Shown here: in pieces, positions 1 to 5,073 of the stretch
Numbering within the stretch: the stretch's first letter is position 1
How the letters are laid out: each line of letters opens with the position of its first letter
Assembly (NCBI GenBank): GCA_900549705.1
Contig: URPI01000136.1
Location: 1-5,855, forward strand
Length of the DNA stretch: 5,855 nt
DNA from: an uncultured Eubacteriales bacterium
GTDB lineage: Bacteria; Bacillota; Clostridia; Oscillospirales; Oscillospiraceae
Reading direction: 5' to 3'
Position numbers and translations under genes: made by a program
Notes under the pieces: generated by a model
Told to the model about the DNA's origin: nothing
The model's input: only the letters and a program-made list of their open reading frames with translations
The model's database searches: none

Positions 1-153
1 TCCCTGATGCGAGCCATCGACTACCGCGTACTGTTTCCCTACGCCGCCCTGTTTGTAGCCCTGAGCTTTGTGACCATGTGCTTCGTTAGGCACGGCGACA
101 CCAAAGCCGAGGCAAAGAAGGGGCTGGATGCGTTTGAGGATATGGATACGTAA
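1..153 (+). CDS. C-terminal end of a membrane transporter, probably MFS family (partial)
   Basis: Frame 1 is open from the window edge and ends at TAA 151-153, giving the last 50 residues of a larger protein. Residues 10-30 form one hydrophobic helix (VLFPYAALFVALSFVTMCFV), followed by a charged tail (RHGDTKAEAKKGLDAFEDMDT). A final transmembrane helix with an Arg/His-Gly junction and a short acidic cytoplasmic tail is what the last helix of a major facilitator superfamily permease looks like in gut Clostridia. The substrate cannot be told from this fragment. An intrinsic terminator follows 24 bases after the stop, so this is the end of its transcript. It reads toward the minus-strand recombinase operon and is probably resident chromosome flanking the mobile element. 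The family call rests on the tail only; another polytopic membrane protein is possible. Confidence 0.6.
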   Translation, partial: SLMRAIDYRVLFPYAALFVALSFVTMCFVRHGDTKAEAKKGLDAFEDMDT

Positions 154-177
154 ACGACCTTTTCATTATTAAACTTT

Positions 178-209
178 TAGGGGCCGTTGCACTAACAGCC
201 CCTATTTTG
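178..209 (+). terminator. Intrinsic terminator of the transporter gene
   Basis: A 7-bp perfect stem TAGGGGC (178-184) / GCCCCTA (198-204) has a 13-base intervening segment in which GTT and AAC can add three more pairs. TTTTGT follows directly at 205-210. It lies 24 bases after the transporter stop and has the right orientation and U-tract for Rho-independent termination on the plus strand. Confidence 0.85.
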
Positions 210-365
210 TATGAAAATGCGTAAGACCATTTGGCCTTATGCCAGAACCTTGCAAAAATCACTTGTGGGGGTTCTTGATGGCGGCCTGTCGGCCAAAAAT
301 CCCCGCAAGCGCCCAAAAATATCGCTTATTACCGCTATTTTTGTGTCATTCCATCCCCGCTTCCA
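210..365. other. Intergenic stretch between host-like gene and recombinase operon
   Basis: No credible gene is seen; the open frames here have no ribosome binding site and no recognisable product. It contains a short direct repeat ATCCCCGC at 299-306 and 353-360, a GGCC-tgtc-GGCC mini-hairpin at 283-294, and an A/T-armed dyad at 315-342. Because a serine recombinase gene ends at 366 and a host-like gene ends at 153, one attachment site of the element could lie here. No core could be proven, because no matching copy was found elsewhere in the window. Confidence 0.4.
315..342 (-). terminator. Possible bidirectional terminator after the recombinase operon
   Basis: Arms AAAAATA (315-321) and TATTTTT (336-342) are perfectly complementary, and two further CG pairs lie inside after one mismatch. 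The T-run at the end of the stem exists on either strand. It lies 23 bases beyond the stop codon of the downstream recombinase, where the minus-strand operon should end. The stem is mostly A/T and therefore weak, so the call is tentative. Confidence 0.35.
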
Positions 366-1985
366 TTATTCTGGGGGTTCCTGCACAATTTTGCCTACAC
401 GAATTTGCGCATCAGCCCCCGCACCTTTCCTCTCACACTGAACGGTACAATGGTTCTGCATCAGTTGCAACTCCCATATAAATCGTTCTCCGTCAATGGA
501 AATAATGCGTGGGACAAATGCGTCCAGAAATTCCCGGCTGACTTTTTCATCTGGGAAGAGATCATTCCAGGTGAACGCATCCCTCATCTCCGGCACTTGC
601 CATCGCTCCTGAAGTCTCGCCAGCAGTGCCTTCTCCTGATTGATTTTTGTGTCATAGCTTCTGCGCAAGGCTTTGTAGGCTCGTTCTACTACAAGGCCTT
701 CTTCTTTTGCGCTCTCCAGCTCGGCCACGTCCTTCAAGATCTTCGCCATCCGTTTTTTGCATTGGCGTATCTTGTCCTGCGACTCCCTGCTGTAAGTTTG
801 TTGGCGGCATAGTTCGCGGCAGCCCTCACGTATTTCTTCCCGGTACTCTGACCATGCTGCTGCAAAGACTTTTTCTGCCATTTTCTCCAACACCCAGCTA
901 TGTACTGTGTTGGTTCTGCACTTCGCCCCCATCTCAGCACCTGTCTGCGGGTTTGCGCGCCGGCACCCATAGCGTATGCTATGGGGTGTCTTAAATTGGC
1001 GATACATTCCGGCTCCGCAGCTGCAGAACAGGCGGCAAGCCCATTTATCTCCCGACGCTGCTCCTGCATTCCAGTATGTCTGCGCTGCCGGTCCTTGTTT
1101 TCGCGGTCCGCAGCTTGCTCTGCGCCTTCTGCATTTTTCCCACAACTCTTCCGATACAATGGGCGGGAAATTTCCCTTGACATACTCCCGCTCCTCTTCC
1201 GGAATGCTGACTGATTTGTGGGTAAGATAGTCCGTGCAGCTGACTACCCTGCGGTACATATAGCCCTTGTAAATCGGATTTTTTATAATCCCGCGAACTT
1301 GCATAGTTGTCCAGCTATCGGAGCCATCTTTATTCCGGATCCCCTGCATATTCAGCTCATCCGCTATGATTGAACAGCTTATACCATCCGCGTACATTTC
1401 AAATATCTTCCGTACAGCTTCGACCTTGTCCGCCTCAATAGCAAGGGTCTTATGCTGCCTATCGTAAACATAGCCAAACGACGCATTGTGTGCTGACGGT
1501 TCACCTCGTTCTCTTTTCACCTGCTGCCCCGCTCTGGACCGCTCGCTGATTTTCCGGCTCTCTTCCTGTGCCAAGCAAGCCAGGATCGACAGACGAAGTT
1601 CTCCGTCACTTTCCATCGTCCAGATATCTTCCATGACGAAATACACTTCGACGCCGCACTGCCGCAGCTCTCGCACCGTTTCCACCGTATCTACGGTATT
1701 GCGGGCAAACCGCGAGACCTCCCGCGTCACGATCAGATCAAACTTGCCCTCTTTGGCATCGTACAGCATCTTCATGAAAGCCTGGCGCACTTCCTTCACG
1801 GTTCCGGTCACGCCATCGTCCGCATACTGATTCACAACTGACCAGTTCGGGTACTGCGCTGCCAGCTTATGATACCATTCCATCTGACTTTTAAGCGCTG
1901 CCGTCTGTGCTTCCAGCTCCGTGGAAACGCGCCCGTAGAAAGCCACCTTGCGCGGACGCCTGAGTGTTTCATCCGAATAACTCAC
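366..1985 (-). CDS. Large serine recombinase (site-specific integrase/excisionase), intact
   Basis: This 539-residue protein is predicted to cut and rejoin attachment-site DNA through a phosphoserine link, integrating or excising the element that carries it. Domains in order: an N-terminal resolvase/invertase catalytic domain (about 12-160) with FYGRVSTE and nucleophile Ser21, and the family arginines in REVSRFARN (Arg88, Arg92, Arg95); a 'recombinase' DNA-binding domain (about 170-285); a zinc ribbon with Cys321-x-Cys323, Cys341 and Cys356; then a charged coiled-coil-like segment (about 400-470) and a C-terminal segment containing GERFIW. All catalytic residues visible are present and the length is normal for the family. 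The start is GTG at 1985, chosen because CCTCCT at 1994-1999 (AGGAGG on the coding strand) sits 8 bases upstream and an in-frame stop precedes it. It is the last gene of the operon, 81 bases after the broken recombinase, to which it is clearly homologous. The target site is unknown. Confidence 0.93.
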   Translation of the reverse strand: MSYSDETLRRPRKVAFYGRVSTELEAQTAALKSQMEWYHKLAAQYPNWSVVNQYADDGVTGTVKEVRQAFMKMLYDAKEGKFDLIVTREVSRFARNTVDTVETVRELRQCGVEVYFVMEDIWTMESDGELRLSILACLAQEESRKISERSRAGQQVKRERGEPSAHNASFGYVYDRQHKTLAIEADKVEAVRKIFEMYADGISCSIIADELNMQGIRNKDGSDSWTTMQVRGIIKNPIYKGYMYRRVVSCTDYLTHKSVSIPEEEREYVKGNFPPIVSEELWEKCRRRRASCGPRKQGPAAQTYWNAGAASGDKWACRLFCSCGAGMYRQFKTPHSIRYGCRRANPQTGAEMGAKCRTNTVHSWVLEKMAEKVFAAAWSEYREEIREGCRELCRQQTYSRESQDKIRQCKKRMAKILKDVAELESAKEEGLVVERAYKALRRSYDTKINQEKALLARLQERWQVPEMRDAFTWNDLFPDEKVSREFLDAFVPRIISIDGERFIWELQLMQNHCTVQCERKGAGADAQIRVGKIVQEPPE

Positions 1986-1993
1986 TGATTATC

Positions 1994-1999
1994 CCTCCT
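1994..1999 (-). promoter_or_regulatory. Strong Shine-Dalgarno that fixes the GTG start
   Basis: The coding strand reads AGGAGG, 8 bases before GTG at 1983-1985. It is the strongest ribosome binding site in the operon and justifies choosing a non-ATG start. No ATG lies between the upstream in-frame TAA and this GTG. Confidence 0.8.
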
Positions 2000-2066
2000 T
2001 GCGCTTTCAGTATACCGCATTGTTTACGATTCCAAAAATGTACAAGTAGATGTTTTTCTGAACTGC

Positions 2067-3869
2067 TTAGACGAGATATATCTCTACGCTTATATCCCGC
2101 CACCGCGCCGGATGCAGCTTGACGCCGGCCTTCCTCTGCCAATCGCTTGCCTCTTCAAAATCGATGATCTCCCTTGCCAGCGGAATGGGTTCTGCCAGAA
2201 AGCTCATGTGCAATGACTGGCAGTCCTCATAGCGGTAATCCAGATGACGGCGTCTCTTGGCATCGCCCTCCTGCAGCAGAAAGCCGTGAGTCCTCATGGG
2301 CGGGACCTCATAAGGGTTCTCCCCTTTCTTCTGTTCCACAATGTCCGGTGTGGTCTCAGGGTTGACCAATTCACCAGCCTTGTAGGTCCTGATCTGCCGG
2401 ATGCGGGGTTTTTCCTTGGTCTCTGGCGGTTTTGGTTTGATTTTCTCCGTGAGTGAGAGCAGCCATATGTACCGTTCTCCGCTCTTGATGATCCGCCGCA
2501 CATACACATCCAGAAAGTACTCGTTGATCTCTCCGCCTGAAAAGTCTGCAGAATCGCAGAGGGATGCTTCCAGCTTTTCCAGATCCAACTGTTCTTCTGC
2601 GCTGTTTTGCTGTTCAGCTTCCTGCAGTGCTTTCTCCGTTGCCATGACTTTTTCGTTCACCTGCGTACTCATTTTCATGAACTCTGCAAGAGATATCCTG
2701 CTCTGTGCACGCCCCTGCACCAGTTTGTCCATCTCACCGTTCAGATCCTCCAGTTGCTTTTTCAGTGAGATTACCTCTGGTGACTCTGTATTGTTCTGCA
2801 GGTACTCATTCAATTCCTCGCCCAGCTTACGCAGATCATCGTTGTGCGTTACCCAAATGGTCTGATACATCTTCTTTGCGATCATTTCCATTTTCCAGTC
2901 CCAGGTATAGGGCAGCGGGCACGGCACGCCAAAGCCCTTTTCGTCCCGGACCCTTTTGCTGAGTTTTTTGGTGGCAGAGCACATAAGACGGACATCACTT
3001 CTGCCATTGCGCCTCTTGTCATGCCCTTCACACTGGTATCTGGCACCGCATTCACAGTAGAGCACCTTTGCCCACTTGTTTTGCGGAAAGCTTGTACCAA
3101 ACCCGTATGTCCGTCCCTCTTTATCCACATTGTGAGCAGCACGGTCCTTTCGGATTGCAAAGCAGGTGTCCCACAGCTTCTCCGAGACGATCGGCGGGAA
3201 GTCCCCCTTGACAAGGGAATAATCGCGTTCACAGTGGTAAATGCGCTCCTGACTCAGGTAATCCTTCACATGTGACTGGTTATAGGCCTTATAGCCCTTG
3301 TAAACGGGTTTTCGCAGCACACGCGACACTTTACTTGCCGTCCATGTGCAGCCGCCTCCGCCGTCTTTCCGGCCCTCTGCCATCAACATGTTGGCCACTG
3401 CGGTTTCACCATAGCCGTTCGCGTACAGCTCATAGACCCGACGAACGGTATCGGCCTGTTCCTCGTTGATGGTATAGGTTTTATTGACCTTGTCCAGGTC
3501 ATAGCCGAGAACATTGCCGTTACCGTACAGTACGCCATTTTCACGGCTGATTTTTTGCCCCGCCTTGACGCGCTCGCTGGTCTTGCGGCTCTCGTCCTGC
3601 GCGATACTGGCCATGATCGTAAGGCGAACTTCACCATCCCCGTCCATTGTCCAGATGCCGTCATTCACAAAGTAAACTTCAACGCCATACTGCTTCAGTT
3701 CGCGCGTAGCTTTCAGTGCATTCACCGTGTTGCGGGCAAATCTCGAAAGCTCACGGGTCACGATCAGATCAAATTGACGCTGCCGGGCGTGGTCCATCAT
3801 CTGCATAAACGAGGGGCGTTTCTTCATCTGTGTACCGGTGATGCCCTCGTCAATATACTGCGCCACCAC
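2067..3869 (-). CDS. Possible restart product of the broken recombinase, lacking the catalytic serine
   Basis: After the amber codon the first usable start is GTG at 3869 (codon 51), giving 600 residues. This product would keep the arginine-containing part of the catalytic domain and all DNA-binding, zinc-ribbon and coiled-coil regions, but it lacks the first strand and Ser22. It could bind attachment DNA but could not cleave it. No Shine-Dalgarno is visible upstream of this GTG, so translation from here is doubtful. An automatic annotator would probably report this as the gene. Confidence 0.35.
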   Translation of the reverse strand: MVAQYIDEGITGTQMKKRPSFMQMMDHARQRQFDLIVTRELSRFARNTVNALKATRELKQYGVEVYFVNDGIWTMDGDGEVRLTIMASIAQDESRKTSERVKAGQKISRENGVLYGNGNVLGYDLDKVNKTYTINEEQADTVRRVYELYANGYGETAVANMLMAEGRKDGGGGCTWTASKVSRVLRKPVYKGYKAYNQSHVKDYLSQERIYHCERDYSLVKGDFPPIVSEKLWDTCFAIRKDRAAHNVDKEGRTYGFGTSFPQNKWAKVLYCECGARYQCEGHDKRRNGRSDVRLMCSATKKLSKRVRDEKGFGVPCPLPYTWDWKMEMIAKKMYQTIWVTHNDDLRKLGEELNEYLQNNTESPEVISLKKQLEDLNGEMDKLVQGRAQSRISLAEFMKMSTQVNEKVMATEKALQEAEQQNSAEEQLDLEKLEASLCDSADFSGGEINEYFLDVYVRRIIKSGERYIWLLSLTEKIKPKPPETKEKPRIRQIRTYKAGELVNPETTPDIVEQKKGENPYEVPPMRTHGFLLQEGDAKRRRHLDYRYEDCQSLHMSFLAEPIPLAREIIDFEEASDWQRKAGVKLHPARWRDISVEIYLV

Positions 3870-3905
3870 GGTCCAGTTCGGGTTGCGTTCTGCAAAGTTT
3901 GCATA

Positions 3906-3908
3906 CTA
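3906..3908 (-). other. In-frame amber (TAG) codon inside the recombinase catalytic domain
   Basis: The plus strand reads CTA. The coding strand runs CAG ATG GAA TAG TAT GCA, aligned with CAG ATG GAA TGG TAT in the neighbouring recombinase. The stop falls 16 codons after the catalytic serine. Confidence 0.9.
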
Positions 3909-4033
3909 TTCCATCTGGTTTCCCAGTGCAGAGATCTGTTGCTCATGTTCGGTTGAAACGCGGCCATAGAACACCACGGTGCGCGGCCGGTTCTTATAGG
4001 TCCCAAGATAGTCTTCCATTTCTCTTTTCCTAC

Positions 4034-4348
4034 CTATAACAACATCACGCGGCGAAGCATGTCTGCCGTATGCGATACATTCTCCAGCGCAAGGCTCATT
4101 TGGGCTCGCTCACGCTTCTCCGGGTCTTCTTGCAGGAGGCACTCCAGCGTGTCCTGCAGCTCCTCCACACGCCGTATAATCAGTCTGTAATCCACCGGAG
4201 GATATTCGATCGGCGGTTTTTCCGCAATCAGACAGCGAATATATTTTTCTCTGGTCATTCGGCTATGCGCGACTTTTGCATTCAACACTTCGAGTTCCTG
4301 CATGGGCAAACGCACCTTGATTTCCTTGTAGCCTTCCTTGAGTGCCAT
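4034..4348 (-). CDS. Small ribbon-helix-helix / MobC-like DNA-binding protein
   Basis: With the start at ATG 4348 the product has 104 residues. The N-terminus carries the pattern of a ribbon-helix-helix DNA-binding fold: a basic beta strand (YKEIKVRLP, about 7-15), helix 1 (MQELEVLNAKVAHS), a turn, and helix 2 (MTREKYIRCLI). This is also the pattern of MobC-type relaxosome accessory proteins. The C-terminal half (about 53-104) is predicted helical and charged, likely for oligomerisation. An ATG at 4357 is in frame but abuts AGAAGGG (4358-4364); ATG 4348 lies 9 bases from it and is preferred. It is the first gene of the operon and ends 14 bases before the recombinase start. No relaxase is present, so it may instead be an operon repressor or a directionality/accessory factor for the recombinases. 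Fold likely, role inferred. Confidence 0.7.
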   Translation of the reverse strand: MALKEGYKEIKVRLPMQELEVLNAKVAHSRMTREKYIRCLIAEKPPIEYPPVDYRLIIRRVEELQDTLECLLQEDPEKRERAQMSLALENVSHTADMLRRVMLL

Positions 4349-4401
4349 AACAACCATCCCTTCTGCTGCATTTCCGTGTGGTTTGGATCTCTTCTGGTTT
4401 C

Positions 4402-4430
4402 ATTGTACTCGTTCTCGAACTCAGTGTGAA
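4402..4430 (-). promoter_or_regulatory. Sigma-70-type promoter of the RHH-recombinase operon
   Basis: On the minus strand, TTCACA (4425-4430) and TACAAT (4402-4407) are separated by exactly 17 bases; each matches the consensus at 5 of 6 positions. Transcription would start near 4395, leaving a leader of roughly 45 bases before ATG 4348. Confidence 0.65.
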
Positions 4431-4439
4431 ATGTACACT
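4411..4439 (-). promoter_or_regulatory. Candidate operator dyads over the operon promoter
   Basis: AGTGT (4423-4427) and ACACT (4435-4439) form a perfect 5-bp dyad with a 7-base centre covering the -35 element. A second short dyad, GTTC-TC-GAAC (4411-4420), lies in the spacer. Short dyads overlapping a promoter are typical targets of ribbon-helix-helix repressors, and such a gene is the first one transcribed. The binding partner is inferred only. Confidence 0.35.
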
Positions 4440-4480
4440 TTAAACATCTCCGCATAATTCCAAAAGCTGCAGGGAGGAAT

Positions 4481-4640
4481 TGTACGGGGTTGCCTTTCTA
4501 TAACGGCACAAAAATGCCGTGGAAGATGGTTCCTCCACGGCACGATCTGTCGTTATAGCTGTTGCGTTTCTCTCCCTCTGCCATTCCAGACAGGCAACCC
4601 TTCCCGGCGCTGTGCCCTGCACCCCGTTGCCAGGGTACAG
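4481..4640. repeat. Nested set of perfect inverted repeats
   Basis: Four pairs of arms are nested around one centre: TGTAC 4481-4485 / GTACA 4636-4640; GGGTTGCCT 4487-4495 / AGGCAACCC 4592-4600; CTATAACG 4498-4505 / CGTTATAG 4551-4558; TGCCGTGGA 4515-4523 / TCCACGGCA 4534-4542. A competing hairpin, ACGGCA 4503-4508 / TGCCGT 4515-4520, uses part of the same arms. The pattern fits a folded RNA or an oriT-like DNA site beside a MobC-like gene. Confidence 0.75.
4510..4542 (-). terminator. Intrinsic terminator on the minus strand inside the nested repeat
   Basis: On the minus strand, a 9-bp perfect stem TGCCGTGGA / TCCACGGCA with a 10-base loop is followed directly by TTTTT (4514-4510). This is a textbook Rho-independent terminator. 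It lies upstream of the operon promoter, so it ends a separate transcript rather than the operon. Confidence 0.75.
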
Positions 4641-4747
4641 TATGTTTCCTCGCTTCTTGGCACGCTCCCTATCCGATCCTGGCGCTGCTTCCCCAAAGCG
4701 GTACTGCAGAGGACGCTATTCTCTTGTTAGAAGGTTTTTGGCCTTCT
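4510..4747 (-). ncRNA. Candidate structured small RNA (unassigned)
   Basis: A minus-strand transcript ending at the terminator at 4510 would fold through the nested arms at 4487-4600 and several smaller hairpins. It would be about 200-240 bases and contains no credible gene. The 5' end is uncertain: a -10-like TATAGT (4750-4755, minus) has only a poor -35 partner, and it lies inside another hairpin (TAGAAGG 4728-4734 / CCTTCTA 4742-4748). It was compared from memory with 6S RNA, tmRNA, RNase P, SRP RNA and common riboswitches, and none fits. It could instead be a leader or an oriT region. Confidence 0.35.
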
Positions 4748-4759
4748 ATACTATAAGAG
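4721..4759. repeat. Two-part hairpin
   Basis: TAGAAGG (4728-4734) and CCTTCTA (4742-4748) pair perfectly around a 7-base loop, and outer arms CTCTT (4721-4725) and AAGAG (4755-4759) extend the structure. There is no T-run directly after it on either strand, so it is not an obvious terminator. Confidence 0.5.
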
Positions 4760-4870
4760 ATGAAAATTTCGGATAAAAGCATACCTCGAAGGCGTTAAAT
4801 TTACAAAAAGTTCACAATTGAAGCTTAGCAAACACATATGCGATTTCCTTGTCTTTTTCCGACATTCTCT

Positions 4871-4901
4871 TTCCCAATACAGATAAACAAAAGGTTATAT
4901 A
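4871..4901 (+). promoter_or_regulatory. Weak plus-strand promoter candidate
   Basis: TTCCCA (4871-4876) and TTATAT (4895-4900) are 18 bases apart. The -35 match is only 4 of 6. It is listed because it lies just before three hairpins that end in a plus-strand terminator. Confidence 0.25.
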
Positions 4902-4904
4902 AGT

Positions 4905-5050
4905 CGCCCCTGCCAGGGAATTTAAGATGGCAGGGCGATTAGATGTGCAGCCGGCATGGGCACCATCTATTACCCATTGCCGGGCGCACATACAGCAACA
5001 GCCTTCCCTTTGCTATATGTCAAGCAACAGGAAGGCTGTTATATTATTTT
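4905..5050 (+). ncRNA. Candidate three-hairpin small RNA (unassigned)
   Basis: Three successive stems occur without a gene: CGCCCCTGCCA 4905-4915 / TGGCAGGGCG 4928-4937 (one bulged C); TGTGC 4944-4948 with CCGGCA 4951-4956 and TGGG, against CCCA, TGCCGG 4978-4983 and GCACA 4986-4990; and the 11-bp terminator-like stem at 4997-5040. Such an array ending in a terminator is typical of a free-standing small RNA. No known family is recognised. The stems could alternatively mark a transcription boundary at the end of the neighbouring minus-strand gene. Confidence 0.3.
4997..5050 (+). terminator. Strong hairpin with T-rich tail
   Basis: AACAGCCTTCC (4997-5007) and GGAAGGCTGTT (5030-5040) form an 11-bp perfect stem with a 22-base loop, followed on the plus strand by ATATTATTTT. 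It also lies 34 bases after the stop of the minus-strand nuclease-like gene and may help end that transcript. On the minus strand, however, no T-run follows the stem. Confidence 0.6.
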
Positions 5051-5073
5051 GGTCTACGAGATTTCACTAGTAA

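Larger units (their letters stand above)
2067..4019 (-). pseudogene. Large serine recombinase interrupted by an amber codon at codon 38
   Basis: Reading from ATG at 4019, the frame runs 37 codons through FYGRVSTE (nucleophile Ser22), hits TAG at 3906-3908, then continues open for 612 more codons to TAA at 2067. Apart from the stop it is a complete 650-codon recombinase: catalytic domain with RELSRFARN (Arg89, Arg93, Arg96), recombinase DNA-binding domain (about 170-285), zinc ribbon (Cys322, Cys324, Cys347, Cys367), coiled coil (about 410-480), GERYIW, then an unrecognised charged tail of about 127 residues. The intact neighbour has Trp37 (TGG) at the equivalent place (QMEWY versus QME-stop-Y), so one G-to-A change explains the stop. 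ATG 4019 lies 14 bases beyond the upstream gene's TAG, with a modest AGGA about 10 bases ahead. Wholesale TAG reassignment is unlikely because the upstream gene ends on TAG. Readthrough, strain decay or a sequencing error remain possible. Confidence 0.85.
4349..5073. other. Structured non-coding region between the operon and the nuclease-like gene
   Basis: These 725 bases hold no convincing protein gene. Frames at 4440-4622 (minus) and 4519-4776 (plus) are open but have low-complexity products without a recognisable domain, and they run through the inverted repeats. From left to right the region holds the operon promoter, a GC-rich nested inverted-repeat block (4481-4640), further hairpins to 4760, an A/T-rich stretch with nothing recognised (4761-4890), and three hairpins (4905-5040). 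Confidence 0.6.

Noticed and set aside
405..812. Plus-strand open frame of 135 codons inside the intact recombinase
   Set aside because: It is antisense to a well-supported gene, its product is cysteine/leucine-rich with no family features, and it has no start signal.
3906..3908. TAG reassigned to an amino acid in this element
   Set aside because: The gene immediately upstream in the same operon ends on TAG (4034-4036), and the other two minus-strand recombinase and nuclease-like genes end on TAA and TGA. General reassignment is therefore unlikely, though a suppressor tRNA cannot be excluded.
4440..4622. Minus-strand open frame of 60 codons across the nested repeats
   Set aside because: It has no ribosome binding site or recognisable domain. 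It is a by-product of GC-rich palindromic DNA and overlaps the minus-strand terminator.
291..4743. GGCCAAAAA at 291-299 and its inverted copy at 4735-4743 as terminal inverted repeats of the element
   Set aside because: Nine bases over this distance is weak and low in complexity, and large serine recombinases do not need terminal inverted repeats.
4481..4760. 6S RNA, tmRNA, RNase P, SRP RNA, T-box or a common riboswitch
   Set aside because: None of the conserved core motifs of these families could be found on either strand. The bulge between the 8-bp and 9-bp arms is very lopsided (2 versus 33 bases), which does not fit 6S RNA.
4905..5040. CRISPR array
   Set aside because: The three stems are different sequences, with no repeated unit and no regular spacers.
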